From Bathynomus jamesi (Eukaryota > Arthropoda > Malacostraca > Isopoda > Cirolanidae), in assembly GCA_023014485.1 (NCBI GenBank), contig JAJOZX010002358.1, forward strand, positions 186,001-250,000: a stretch of 64,000 bases of DNA, written 5' to 3'. Position 1 is the stretch's first letter, and every line of letters begins with the position of its first letter. A program made the translations under genes and the position numbers. Below the pieces are notes generated by a model. It was not told where the DNA came from, did not search any database, and worked only from the letters and a program-made list of their open reading frames with translations. This document shows, piece by piece, positions 48,301-62,502 of this stretch.

Positions 48301-50663
48301 AAACCTGAATGTCAGTAACAAGGAAAATAAATCTGCATTTAAATTTGGCCCAGCATCCAAACAGTCATTCAAGGACACACCACCTTTGTCCTTGGCTGAG
48401 CCATCAAAAACTACCCTCAGTTTGGTGGTAGTTTTGTCTCGCCGTACCACTGCATGGTGTGGCAGATAATGTGCCTCCTGGCTCACCAGCTCACCTTGCA
48501 CCCTTTCAGCATAGCCCCCCCTTACATAACTTAGGATGGCCTCATTGTATTCAATTAACAACAACTCATTTTTTCTTAGCCTGTACAATGAAGTCTCCAA
48601 CCTCCGATTAGCTAGCTGAAGGTTTGAATCGGGTTTGCAAGAATCCTTCCATGGTAGGCCAACTTCATAGCAACCATCTCTAAACCCAATCCCTTTTTCA
48701 AATTGCTCTAAAACATCATTGTTCACTGTACTTGCCTGTTTGTCCTTTATGCCAATAGATTCAAGTTCCCAAAACGCTTTCAAATGCCTTTCCAGACCAT
48801 GGCTGTTCTCCTCAATCTTAACAAAAAGAGCCTTAACTTCCATTTCATTGCAATAACTACCATGTAGCATCCAGCCTAGCTTACTTTCAATAGCTACCGG
48901 GCCTCGAGATGTGCGGACAATATTACCAGTGTCCCAATAATAGTCAGCTCCAATCAAAAGACTAATATCTTCTGTTCCTTCAAACTTATTATTGCCCAAA
49001 TTAATTCCTTTAACTTGCAATTCTTGGACACATGCCATATCTAAACAAATAGTGACTGGAGCACAAAGTTCCTCAATCTCTACAGCTTGGACCTTGATAG
49101 TGGGACTTTGCGGTAACAACCCTTTAACCAGAACTTCTACCTTCTTAAATTTGGTTCGGTTTTGAACGGAACCCCCAAACCCAGAAATTCTTAAATTTTC
49201 CCTCTTAAGTTCTTTAAACTTCAATTTTCTGGAAATTCTGGTCTTAATAAAACTACACTGGCTACCACTATCAAACAACACTCTTACAGTAGCTTCTCCC
49301 TCATTCCCAATTAATAAGGCTGCAGTTGTTTGCAATAATCCCCCTTTACTTTTACTCCCTTGCATAGCAGTGGCATGTGCCACTGATGTCTCTACTTCTG
49401 GGGTAGGCCTACTAGGAGTGGTTCACACAATAATGGCTGATGCCTACCATGACATTTTTTGCACAAAATTTTAAACTTACAAAACCTTGCTCTGTGACCT
49501 TTCAAAAAACATTTAAAACATGCTGTGGACTTAGTTACCCTGTCCTTTCTCTCCTCAAAGGGTAATGCCTCAGCCACCTCACATTTATATGACTTGTGGT
49601 TGCCTTCGCAAAATATGCATTCCTTGATTCCCTTTAATTTATTCTCAGAGGATGCATGTAGAGCTGACACTGTACCTGGGTTATTCCTTTTTGTGGAAAC
49701 TTTGGTGCTGTGCCTGCCTTTGTCCCCTTGTTTACCATCCCACTGTGCAAACTCAATTCCCTCTCGTCTTGCTAATTCTGTGCCTAAAATACTTAACATC
49801 TGCTGAAGGGGGATGTACACATGTTCTGTAGAGTGTTCCCTAATTAATTCAAGCAAAATTGAGCTAGGCAATTTAGACTCCAGTGTAGGAACCAACATTA
49901 TACCATACCTTTCCATTCCTACACCCAAGTTATCCAGGGACCTAGTTCTAATTTCAAATTCATCATATAACTGCCGTAACTCCTTGACACTATTAGGATT
50001 ATTAATAGGAGGTATAGCTAAAAGTGCACGGAGGTGGCTTTTAATTAAGATCTCTGGCTTACCAAACCGTTTCTTTAATATATCCCAAGCCACATTATAA
50101 TTAGCCTCTGTTAATGCTAATCCTGCTATAGTCTTTGCTGCCTCCCCTTCCAAGAGGGACTGCAAATAATTAAACTTCTCCACGGCACTTAACACTTGAC
50201 TAGAATGAACTGCTGATTGAAAACTGTCTGCCCATCCTTGCCATTCCTGAATACTCCCAGAAAATGGTTTGAGTACAAGCCTCGGTAATTGAACTACAGA
50301 TCTGTTAACCTTAACTTCACAAACATCATTTGTTGAGTGTTGTGTTTCATTATTAGACCTGGTCTCTAACTGTACTGAGCTGCTAAACTCTTTTGCTCGG
50401 AGGCCTACTTTAATTATATCATCAATAATCTCTTCAAAGTAAATTATGTTATTTTCTATTTCATCCTCTTCTATAAGAGCCTCAATTTTAACATTTACCT
50501 CACTTAGAGCAACCTTTTTAGTTTCTAATATGGAAAGCTGCGCAGTCACTAAGCGTAAATCCTCTTGCTCTATGGCAGAATCTATAGTGGCAATGACCTT
50601 TGTAATTAGACCTTTGTAGGCGCTTCTCCTTTTTATAAATTTGTTCAATTCAGATGCACTCAT
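45321..50663 (-). pseudogene. BEL/Pao gag-pol, unit 3 (best preserved)
   Basis: Gag is open from the ATG at 50661-50663 to 49392 (about 424 codons, including both zinc knuckles). Protease plus RT is open from 49383 to 47962 (473 codons). The break between them is a one-base loss near 49421 (GAGTGGTTC where unit 5 has GAGTGTGTTC), so it is damage, not a programmed frameshift. RNase H to integrase is open at 46239-47096. The remaining parts, 47250-47960 and 45380-46240, have several small losses. Confidence 0.88.
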
Positions 50664-51171
50664 CTTCAATGAAAACAACAATTGGGCTCAATGCCAAATG
50701 AGCTGAATTGGCAGAAATACTTAACCAAAGTGATCAAACGCAAATTTTACTTTCAAATAAACTGAATTGCTGGGTTGGGTACTAACCAAACACCAGTATG
50801 GAATACCAAATTTTCCACCCCAGGACCTTAATTCAATAATAACCCAAAATTAACCAAACCGGTAAAATGTAGGCCAAAACAACGACAGACGACTGGCCAA
50901 GTTTAGCAATTGGGCGACCAAACTTTCTACCCTGGGACCTTAATTCAATAATAACCCAAATTTAACCAAACCGGTAAAATGTAGGCCAAAAACAACGACA
51001 GACGACTGGCTAAGTTTCGCAATTGGCGACCAAACTTTCTACCCTGGGACCTTAATTCAATAATACTCAACCCGTCTAGGCCTAACTTGGGCTACAATTT
51101 GCACAATCAGAACTTTGCCGAAAAATAGTCACTGACTCAGTCTTGGGGTAGAATCCGGTTCTGAAGGACCA

Positions 51172-51763
51172 TGTTATTTTATTTATTTGTTGGGTTCAAA
51201 ATCCCAGCTGAGCCGTGAACGGCCAAATTCTAAAGGGCCAGTTCTACCTACAGCCCAAGTTAAGCTAAAATTAAAACTTACGGATTTGAGATCCTATTAG
51301 GTCCTACCTCAGGTTTGCTGACTCGATGCGGGCCTACCTTAGACCTTAGTTACATGAATTTAATATGAAAACAAAAGGGGTACTATTTATGGTCTTCTTT
51401 CTCAACCTTGCAACAACAACGCAACCTGGACTATTGCACGATGCAACAATCTTGTATCTAAACAACCAAACTGAATTGCAAGAGAGCTCTCTATCAGACC
51501 ACACCCTGTACGTACGACATCCCACAAACGAGTAGAAAGGACGCGCAGCGCCCCAAAATGATGCCACCAGAGTCCCAAACACTGATGCCACAAGAGCCCA
51601 AAAATGCTAGCTCTAAATTAAGTGAATTTTTCACTAACCTTATAATTATGAGATGGATATATACACCTTAACTTAATATATACAAGCAATGCTGCATCAA
51701 TCAGCTTAGTCATCATATCGCCTTGGGACAACAATGGTTCTTCCTCTTCTAGATTTTCTAACA
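51172..51763 (-). repeat. BEL/Pao LTR 4 (shared by units 3 and 4)
   Basis: 592 bp, termini TGTTA/TAACA. Confidence 0.9.
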
Positions 51764-54700
51764 CCCCACCGAAGAGGCATTGTTGTCGTTACCTTCTGCA
51801 AGGTTAGCCAAGCCTTCTCCATGAGGCTGTAACTCAAATGTTTCATCTTGACTATCTGTGTTTTTGCTGATTTCTAAAGCATAGAGTTTTTGTATAGGTC
51901 TCTTTAACTTTCCTCCTGAAGTCTTTACCAGTGCAGACCTAAACTAAATTGTCTTTGCCAACAAACAACTCTTCAATTATGCCAAGCTTCCAGCATTGCC
52001 TTGGTCTTTCATCCCCAATCATTACCACTTCTCCCACCTTGATACAATTTGCATTGGAGCCCTTTACCTTGCCTGATGGGTAATAATTGAGTTCTGGCAA
52101 GTATTCCATCTGCCACCTTTTCCATAACTGATCTTGTAGCTCTTCAAGGTACCTGAACCGTCTGGTTAACTCCCTTGAGTGTTCTGGATAGCTGCAAGTC
52201 TTATGGCACACTGGGGCTTGATGTTAATCGTTTACACAAAGAAAATGATTTGGTGTCAATGGCTCTGCATCCTGCATACTGTGTAAACAAAAGTGATAGG
52301 CCTACTGTTCACCATTGCTTCTACTTCACATAAAACAGTAGAGAATTCTTCTTTGCTCAAATGAGCATTAGCTAAAAGTTTCTTTAATGGACACTTTACA
52401 CTTCTCACTAGCCTTTCCCAAAATCCACCCCACCATGGTGCTCTCTCAACAATAAACTCCCACTGTACCCCTTGGTGTGAAAAGTAGGATTGGAATCCTT
52501 CCTCTTTTAGCAAGGACCAAACTTCTTGGAGTTCCTTTGCAGCCTTTTTGAAGGTTTTTGCATTATCCGATATGATTTTATTTGGGAAACCCCTTCTGTT
52601 CACAAACCTTTTAAAGGCCAAAAGAAATACATCACTACTTAAGTTGTTTACCAACTCCAAATGGATTGCTCTGGTGGTAGCACAGGTGAAAAGACATATA
52701 TAACCTTTGTTAGACTCCCCTCGCTCATACACATAGACTGTCCCTGCAAAGTCTACTCCCACTACATCAAATGGGGCAGTATAGACACACCGTTCTCTTG
52801 GAAGTGGAGCCACCTTTTCATAATAAGGCTTTGCACTCCAACGCTTGCAAACCACACATTTATGCAAGACCTTTTTTACTACTTGTCTAATTTTGGGAAT
52901 CCAAAATTGTTGTCTAATCTCTATTATCACTTCTCTAACTCCAGCATGTAGCAGCTTATGATGAGTATCCAGGATCAAAAGGCCCACAAAGTGCCCCCCA
53001 GAAGGTAGCAAAATTGGATGTCTTTTCTCCTCTGGAAGCCCAGAAAACTGTAGTCTACCTCCTACTCTCAATGAATCCTGATCCAAAAACACATCCAAAC
53101 CCTTGAGCGCAGAATGTGTTGGTAGAACCTGTAATGGATGGCTGGTGAGCAATTCTCTCTTCATAAATTTTTCCTTCTGCATATATACCACCCAGTATTT
53201 CCTGGCTTGCTGAATCTCATTACTGTCAGAATTCCTTCCCTTCTTGTTTCTCCCTTAATGTTGTTGGTAAATCTATATACCCATGCTGTCACTCTTAACA
53301 ATCTTTTCAGACTGCTAATGTCCTCAAGCCTCAATATGGCGTCCTGCTGCATAACTTGACAACTGTTCACAGCGCATTTTCTCACCTCACTCACCCATGC
53401 TTCTTCAGCCTGGCATTCTCCTACAATAGGCTGATTAGAAGGCCAGTTTTCACTTCCAAGTTTTAGCCACTCCGGCCCATTCCACCACAAACTTGACTGT
53501 GCAAGATCTTTCACTGAAATTCCTCGTGTTGGTAAATCAGCGGGGGTTTTGGGTGCCTGACAATGCTTCCATTGCTTGGGATCTATGTGCGCTTGAATTT
53601 CCTCCACCCTATTGGCAACAAATGGTTTCCATTTCCTTGCCTGGCTTCTTAATAATAGCTTGGAATTTCAGAGAGGGCCAAAGACTTTTGCACTATAACT
53701 GCAAGCCGACTAGCAATAACTGCACCCATCAATTCCAACCTTGGAACAGAAAGCCTTTTCAAAGGTGCTACTCTGCTCTTTGCAGCAACCAACCTGCAAC
53801 TTACTTCCTCTTGCAATGCGCCTCTTATATAAATACAAGTTGCATAGGCTTCCTCACTTGCATCACAAAAGATGTGCAGCTCCAAATTGTCTGGACTATC
53901 GTTCAACTCTCCAAAGTACCATCTTGGGATTTCAATGTCTCCAAGATGTGCCAATTCTTTGAACCAATATTTCCACCTTACCACCATATGATCAGATAAC
54001 TCTTGGTCCCAACCAAGTCCAATTTCCCAGAGGCTCTGAAACCAAATTTTTGACTTTATCACAAATGGAGCCAGGAATCCAGAGGATCAAAGACCTTTGA
54101 AGCCAAACTAAGAGCTGTACGTTTTGTCCACCTTGTCTCATTCTCAGCCAGCTCTACTAAAGATTTCCCATTGAAGGTAAACAAATCATCATCTTGCTGC
54201 CAAACAATGCCTAGCACCTTTGCGTCTATTGCCCACAACTCCTTAATACCAGAATCCTCAATACTTTCTGCTGCATCAGGTACTACACAGGAATGACTCA
54301 TAAACTCTTGTAATTGCGAATGATTGGTCTGCCATTTTCTAAGCTCCATGCCAGCCTCCCTCATTATAGCTCTAGCCTCCATGAATATCTGTTTAGCCAT
54401 TTCTGTATTATCCACGGAACACAGCAAATCATCAACATAAACATTTTTCCTTATGTGTTCAATAGTGTTAGGATAGACTTCAGAATATTTCTTAAAATGG
54501 TACTGCATAGTAGCTGCCAACAGAAATGGACTAGAGCTGAGGCCAAACACACTGACTTCATTCTATATGCTTGAACCTTAGGTTCATTTTCCAACAAGTC
54601 TTTCGTATCCACCCACAGATACCTTACTGCATCTCTGTCCTCTGGTTTTAACTTTATCCGCAAAAGGCTTGCTTCACATCTGCAGTCAATGCTACTCTAC

Positions 54701-56158
54701 CAAACCTGAATGTCAGTAACAAGGAAAATAAATCTGCATTTAAATTTGGCCCAGCATCCAAACAGTCATTCAAGGACACACCACCTTTGTCCTTGGCTGA
54801 GCCATCAAAAACTACCCTCAGTTTGGTGGTAGTTTTGTCTCGCCGTACCACTGCATGGTGTGGCAGATAATGTGCCTCCTGGCTCACCAGCTCACCTTGC
54901 ACCCTTTCAGCATAGCCCCCCCTTACATAACTTAGGATGGCCTCATTGTATTCAATTAACAACAACTCATTTTTTCTTAGCCTGTACAATGAAGTCTCCA
55001 ACCTCCGATTAGCTAGCTGAAGGTTTGAATCGGGTTTGCAAGAATCCTTCCAAGGTAGGCCAACTTCATAGCAACCATCTCTAAACCCAATCCCTTTTTC
55101 AAATTGCTCAAAACATCATTGTTCACTGTACTTGCCTGTTTGTCCTTTATGCCAATAGATTCAAGTTCCCAAAACGCTTTCAAATGCCTTTCCAGACCAT
55201 GGCTGTTCTCCTCAATCTTAACAAAAAGAGCCTTAACTTCCATTTCATTGCAATAACTACCATGTAGCATCCAGCCTAGCTTACTTTCAATAGCTACCGG
55301 GCCTCGAGATGTGCGGACAATATTACCAGTGTCCCAATAATAGTCAGCTCCAATCAAAAGACTAATATCTTCTGTTCCTTCAAACTTATTATTGCCCAAA
55401 TTAATTCCTTTAACTTGCAATTCTTGGACACATGCCATATCTAAACAAATAGTGACTGGAGCACAAAGTTCCTCAATCTCTACAGCTTGGACCTTGATAG
55501 TGGGACTTTGCGGTAACAACCCTTTAACCAGAACTTCTACCTTCTTAAATTTGGTTCGGTTTTGAACGGAACCCCCAAACCCAGAAATTCTTAAATTTTC
55601 CCTCTTAAGTTCTTTAAACTTCAATTTTCTGGAAATTCTGGTCTTAATAAAACTACACTGGCTACCACTATCAAACAACACTCTTACAGTAGCTTCTCCC
55701 TCATTCCCAATTAATAAGGCTGCAGTTGTTTGCAATAATCCCCCTTTACTTTTACTCCCTTGCATAGCAGTGTACAAGCCTCGGTAATTGAACTACAGAT
55801 CTGTTAACCTTAACTTCACAAACATCATTTGTTGAGTGTTGTGTTCATTATTAGACCTGGTCTCTAACTGTACTGAGCTGCTAAACTCTTTTGCTCGGAG
55901 GCCTACTTTAATTATATCATCAATCTCTTCAAAGTAAATTATGTTATTTTCTATTTCATCCTCTTCTATAAGAGCCTCAATTTTAACATTTACCTCACTT
56001 AGAGCAACCTTTTTAGTTTCTAATATGGAAAGCTGCGCAGTCACTAAGCGTAAATCCTCTTGCTCTATGGCAGAATCTATAGTGGCAATGACCTTTGTAA
56101 TTAGACCTTTGTAGGCGCTTCTCCTTTTTATAAATTTGTTCAATTCAGATGCACTCAT
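51706..56158 (-). pseudogene. BEL/Pao gag-pol, unit 4, with a 0.9-kb gag deletion
   Basis: At 55772/55773 the sequence jumps from the protease start region to early gag. Relative to unit 3 about 901 bases (49373-50273) are missing, removing the second half of Gag and both zinc knuckles. At most one base of homology is seen at the junction. The rest is fairly well kept: integrase open at 52256-53191 (311 codons), RT/RNase H pieces at 53649-54550. It cannot make a complete Gag. Confidence 0.88.
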
Positions 56159-56666
56159 CTTCAATGAAAACAACAATTGGGCTCAATGCCAAATGAGCTG
56201 AATTGGCAGAAATACTTAACCAAAGTGATCAAACGCAAATTTTACTTTCAAATAAACTGAATTGCTGGGTTGGGTACTAACCAAACACCAGTATGGAATA
56301 CCAAATTTTCCACCCCAGGACCTTAATTCAATAATAACCCAAAATTAACCAAACCGGTAAAATGTAGGCCAAAACAACGACAGACGACTGGCCAAGTTTA
56401 GCAATTGGGCGACCAAACTTTCTACCCTGGGACCTTAATTCAATAATAACCCAAATTTAACCAAACCGGTAAAATGTAGGCCAAAAACAACGACAGACGA
56501 CTGGCTAAGTTTCGCAATTGGCGACCAAACTTTCTACCCTGGGACCTTAATTCAATAATACTCAACCCGTCTAGGCCTAACTTGGGCTACAATTTGCACA
56601 ATCAGAACTTTGCCGAAAAATAGTCACTGACTCAGTCTTGGGGTAGAATCCGGTTCTGAAGGACCA

Positions 56667-57256
56667 TGTTATTTTATTTATTTGTTGGGTTCAAAATCCC
56701 AGCTGAGCCGTGAACGGCCAAATTCTAAAGGGCCAGTTCTACCTACAGCCCAAGTTAAGCTAAAATTAAAACTTACGGATTTGAGATCCTATTAGGTCCT
56801 ACCTCAGGGTTGCTGACTCGATGGGCCTACCTTAGACCTTAGTTACATGAATTTAATATGAAAACAAAAGGGGTACTATTTATGGTTCTTTCTCAACCTT
56901 GCAACAACAACGCAACCTGGACTATTGCACGATGCAACAATCTTGTATCTAAACAACCAAACTGAATTGCAAGAGAGCTCTCTATCAGACCACACCCTGT
57001 ACGTACGACATCCCACAAACGAGTAGAAAGGACGCGCAGCGCCCCAAAATGATGCCACCAGAGTCCCAAACACTGATGCCACAAGAGCCCAAAAATGCTA
57101 GCTCTAAATTAAGTGAATTTTTCACTAACCTTACAATTATGAGATGGATATATATACACCTTAACTTAATATATACAAGCAATGCTGCATCAATCAGCTT
57201 AGTCATCATATCGCCTTGGGACAACAATGGTTCTTCCTCTTCTAGATTTTCTAACA
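56667..57256 (-). repeat. BEL/Pao LTR 5 (shared by units 4 and 5)
   Basis: 590 bp, termini TGTTA/TAACA; a few short deletions, for example near 56823 and 56886. Confidence 0.9.
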
Positions 57257-60200
57257 CTCCCCACCGAAGAGGCATTGTTGTCGTTACCTTCTGCAAGGTT
57301 AGCCAAGCCTTCTCCATGAGGCTGTAACTCAAATGTTTCATCTTGACTATCTGTGTTTTTGCTGATTTCTAAAGCATAGAGTTTTGTATAGGTCTCTTTA
57401 ACTTTCCTCCTGAAGTCTTTACCAGTGCAGACCTAACTAAATTGTCTTTGCCAACAAAACAACTCTCAATTATGCCAAGCTTCCAGCATTGCCTTGGTCT
57501 TTCATCCCCAATCATTACCACTTCTCCCACCTTGATACAATTTGCATTGGAGCCCTTTACCTTGCCTGATGGGTAATAATTGAGTTCTGGCAAGTATTCC
57601 ATCTGCCACCTTTTCCATAACTGATCTTGTAGCTCTTCAAGGTACCTGAACCGTCTGGTTAACTCTCCTTGAGTGCTCTGGATAGGCTGCAAGTCTTATG
57701 GCACACTGGGGCTTGATGTTAATCGTTTACCACAAAGAAAATGATTTGGTGTCAATGGCTCTGCATCCTGCATACTGTTGTAAACAAAAGTGATAGGCCT
57801 ACTGTTCACCATTGCTTCTACTTCACATAAAACAGTAGAGAATTCTTCTTTGCTCAAATGAGCATTAGCTAAAAGTTTCTTTAATGGACACTTTACACTT
57901 CTCACTAGCCTTTCCCAAAATCCACCCACCATGGTGCTCTCTCAACAATAAACTCCCACTGTACCCTTGGTGTGAAAAGTAGGATTGGAATCCTTCCTCT
58001 TTAGCAAGGACCAAACTTCTTGGAGTTCCTTTGCAGCCTTTTGAAGGTTTTTGCATTATCCGATATGATTTTATTTGGGAAACCCCTTCTGTTCACAAAC
58101 CTTTTAAAGGCCAAAAGAAATACATCACTACTTAAGTTGTTTACCAACTCCAAATGGATTGCTCTGGTGGTAGCACAGGTGAAAAGACATATAACCTTTG
58201 TTAGACTCCCCTCGCTCATACACATAGACTGTCCCTGCAAAGTCTACTCCCACTACATCAAATGGGGCAGTATAGACACACCGTTCTCTTGGAAGTGGAG
58301 CCACCTTTCATAATAAGGCTTTGCACTCCAACGCTTGCAAACCACACATTTATGCAAGACCTTTTTTACTACTTGTCTAATTTTGGGAATCCAAAAATTG
58401 TTGTCTAATCTCTATTATCACTTCTCTAACTCCAGCATGTAGCAGCTTATGATGAGTATCCAGGATCAAAAGGCCCACAAAGTGCCCCCAGAAGGTAGCA
58501 AAATTGGATGTCTTTCTCCTCTGGAAGCCCAGAAAACTGTAGTCTACCTCCTACTCTCAATGAATCCTGATCCAAAAACACATCCAAACCCTTGAGCGCA
58601 GAATGTGTGGTAGAACCTGTAATGGATGGCTGGTGAGCAATTCTCTCTCTTCATCAAATTTTCCTTCTGCATATATACCACCCAGTATTTCCTGGCTTGC
58701 TGAATCTCATTACTGTTCAGAATTCCTTCCCTTCTGTTTCTCCCTTAATGTTGTTGGTAAATCTATATACCCATGCTGTCACTCTTAACAATCTTTCAGA
58801 CTGCTAATGTCCTCAAGCCTCAATATGGCGTCCTGCTGCATAACTTGACAACTGTTCACAGCGCATTTCTCACCTCACTCACCCATGCTTCTTCAGCCTG
58901 GCATTCTCCTACAATAGGCTGATTAGAAGGCCAGTTTTCACTTCCAAGTTTTAGCCACTCCGGCCCATTCCACCACAAACTTGACTGTGCAAGATCTTTC
59001 ACTGAAATTCCTCGTGTTGGTAATCAGCGGGGTTTTGGGTGCCTGGACAATGCTTCCATTGCTTGGGATCTATGTGCGCTTGAATTTCCCACCCTATTGG
59101 CAACAAATGGTTTCCATTTCCTTGCCTGGCTTCTTAATAATAGCTTGGAATTTCAGAGAGGGCCAAAGACTTTGCACTATAACTGCAAGCCGACTAGCAA
59201 TAACTGCACCCATCAATTCCAACCTTGGAACAGAAAGCCTTTCAAAGGTGCTACTCTGCTCTTTGCAGCAACCAACCTGCAACTTACTTCCTCTTGCAAT
59301 GCGCCTCTTATATAAATACAAGTTGCATAGGCTTCCTACTTGCATCACAAAAGATGTGCAGCTCCAAATTGTCGGACTATCGTTCAACTCTCCAAAGTAC
59401 CATCTTGGGATTTCAATGTCTCCAAGATGTGCCAATTCTTTGAACCAATATTTCCACCTTACCACCATATGATCAGATAACTCTTGGTCCCAACCAAGTC
59501 CAATTTCCCAGAGGCTCTGAAACCAAATTTTTGACTTTATCACAAATGGAGCCAGGAATCCAAGAGGATCAAAGACCTTTGAAGCCAAACTAAGAGCTGT
59601 ACGTTTTGTCCACCTTGTCTCATTCTCAGCCAGCTTACTAAACATTTCCCATTGAAGGTAAACAAATCATCATCTTGCTGCCAAACAATGCCTAGCACCT
59701 TTGCGTCTATGCCCACAACTCCTTAATACCAGAATCCTCAATACTTTCTGCTGCATCAGGTACTACACAGGAATGACTCATAAACTCTTGTAATTGCGAA
59801 TGATTGGTCTGCCATTTTCTAAGCTCCATGCCAGCCTCCCTCATTATAGCTCTAGCCTCCATGAATATCTGTTAGCCATTTCTGTATTATCCACGGAACA
59901 CAGCAAATCATCAACATAAAATTTTTCCTTATGTGTTCAATAGTGTTAGGATAGACTTCAGAATATTTCTTAAAATGGTACTGCATAGTAGCTGCCAACA
60001 GAAATGGACTAGAGCTGAGGCCAAACAACACTGACTTCATTCTATATGCTTGAACCTTAGGTTCATTTTCCAACAAGTCTTTCGTATCCACCCACAGATA
60101 CCTTACTGCATCTCTGTCCTCTGGTTTTAACTTTATCCGCAAAAAGGCTTGCTTCACATCTGCAGTCAATGCTACTCTACCAAACCTGAATGTCAGTAAC

Positions 60201-62502
60201 AAGGAAAATAAATCTGCATTTAAATTTGGCCCAGCATCCAAACAGTCATTCAAGGACACACCACCTTTGTCCTTGGCTGAGCCATCAAAAACTACCTCAG
60301 TTTGGTGGTAGTTTTGTCTCGCCGTACCACTGCATGGTGTGGCAGATAATGTGCCTCCTGGCTCACCAGCTCACCTTGCACCCTTTCAGCATAGCCCCCC
60401 CTTACAACTTAGGATGGCCTCATTGTATTCAATAACAAAACTCATTTTTCTTAGCTGTACAATGAGTCTCCAACCTCCGATTAGCTAGCTGAAGGTTTGA
60501 ATCGGGTTTGCAAGAATCCTTCCAGGTAGGCCAACTTCATAGCAACCATCTCTAAACCCAATCCCTTTTTCAAATTGCTCTAAAACATCATTGTTCACTG
60601 TACTTGCCTGTTTGTCCTTTATGCCAATAGATTCAAGTTCCCAAAACGCTTTCAAATGCCTTTCCAGACCATGGCTGTTCTCCTCAATCTAACAAAAGAG
60701 CCTTAACTTCCATTTCATTGCAATAACTACCATGTAGCATCCAGCCTAGCTTACTTTCAATAGCTACCGGGCCTCGAGATGTGCGGACAATATTACCAGT
60801 GTCCCAATAATAGTCAGCTCCAATCAAAAGACTAATATCTTCTGTTCCTTCAACTTATTATTGCCCAAATTAATTCCTTTAACTTGCAATTCTTGGACAC
60901 ATGCCATATCTAAACAAATAGTGACTGGAGCACAAAGTTCCTCATCTCTACAGCTTGGACCTTGATAGTGGGACTTGCGGTAACAACCCTTTAACCAGAA
61001 CTTCTACCTTCTAATTTGGTTCGGTTTTGAACGGAACCCCCAAACCAGAAATTCTAAATTTTCCCTCTAAGTTCTTTAAACTTCAATTTTCTGGAAATTC
61101 TGGTCTTAATAAAACTACACTGGCTACCATATCAAACAACACTCTTACAGTAGCTTCTCCCTCATTCCCAATTAATAAGGCTGCAGTTGTTTGCAATAAT
61201 CCCCCTTTACTTTACTCCTTGCATAGCAGTGGCATGTGCCACTGATGTCTCTACTTCTGGGGTAGGCCTACTAGGAGTGTGTTCACACAATAATGGCTGA
61301 TGCCTACCATGACATTTTTTGCACAAAATTTTAAATTACAAAACCTTGCTCTGTGACCTTTCAAAAAACATTTAAAACATGCTGTGGACTTAGTACCCTG
61401 TCCTTTCTCTCCTCAAAGGGTAATGCCTCAGCCACCTCACATTTATATGACTTGTGGTTGCCTTCGCAAAATATGCATTCCTTGATTCCCTTTAATTTAT
61501 TCTCAGAGGATGCATGTAGAGCTGACACTGTACCTGGGTTATTCCTTTTGTGAAACTTGGTGCTGTGCCTTGCCTGTCCCTGTTTACCATCCCACTGTGC
61601 AAACTCAATTCTCCTCTCGTCTTGCTAATTCTGTGCCTAAAATACTTAACATCTGCTTGAAGGGGGATGTACACATGTTCTGTAGAGTGTTCCCTAATTA
61701 ATTCAAGCAAAATTGAGCTAGGCAATTAGACTCCAGTGTAGGAACCAACATTATACCATACCTTTCCATTCCTACACCCAAGTTATCCAGGACCTAGTTC
61801 TAATTTCAAATTCATCATATAACTGCCGTAACTCCTTGACACTATTAGGATATAATAGGAGGTATAGCTAAAAGTGCACGGAGGTGGCTTAATTAAGATC
61901 TCTGGCTTACCAAACCGTTTCTTTAATATATCCCAAGCCCACATTATAATAGCCTCTGTTAATGCTAATCCTGCTATAGTCTTTGCTGCCTCCCTTCCAA
62001 GAGGGACTGCAAATAATTAAACTTCTCCACGGCACTTAACACTTGACTAGAATGAACTGCTGATTGAAAACTGTCTGCCCATCCTTGCCATTCCTGAATA
62101 CTCCCAGAAAATGGTTTGAGTACAAGCCTCGGTAATTGAACTACAGATCTGTTAACCTTAACTCACAAACATCATTTGTTGAGTGTTGTGTTTCATTATT
62201 AGACTGGTCTCTAACTGTACTGAGCTGCTAAACTCTTTTGCTCGGAGGCCTACTTTAATTATATCATCAATAATCTCTTCAAAGTAAATTATGTTATTTT
62301 CTATTTCACTCTTCTATAAGAGCCTCAATTTTAACATTTACCTCACTTAGAGCAACCTTTTTAGTTTCTAATATGGAAAGCTGCGCAGTCACTAAGCGTA
62401 ATCCTCTTGCTCTATGCAGAATCTATAGTGGCAATGACCTTGTAATTAGACCTTGTAGGCGCTTCTCCTTTTTTATAAATTTGTCAATTCAGATGCACTC
62501 AT
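57199..62502 (-). pseudogene. BEL/Pao gag-pol, unit 5 (most indels)
   Basis: ATG at 62500-62502. Full-length domain order, but single-base losses occur about every 50-100 bases through integrase, RNase H, protease and gag. The longest open part is RT, 59852-60259 (135 codons). Base substitutions compared with units 3 and 4 are few; the difference is mostly short deletions, many in runs of one base. Confidence 0.85.

Noticed and set aside
49383..49440. Possible programmed frameshift between gag and pol in array unit 3
   Set aside because: Unit 5 has one more base at the same place (GAGTGTGTTC against GAGTGGTTC), so the break is a deletion.
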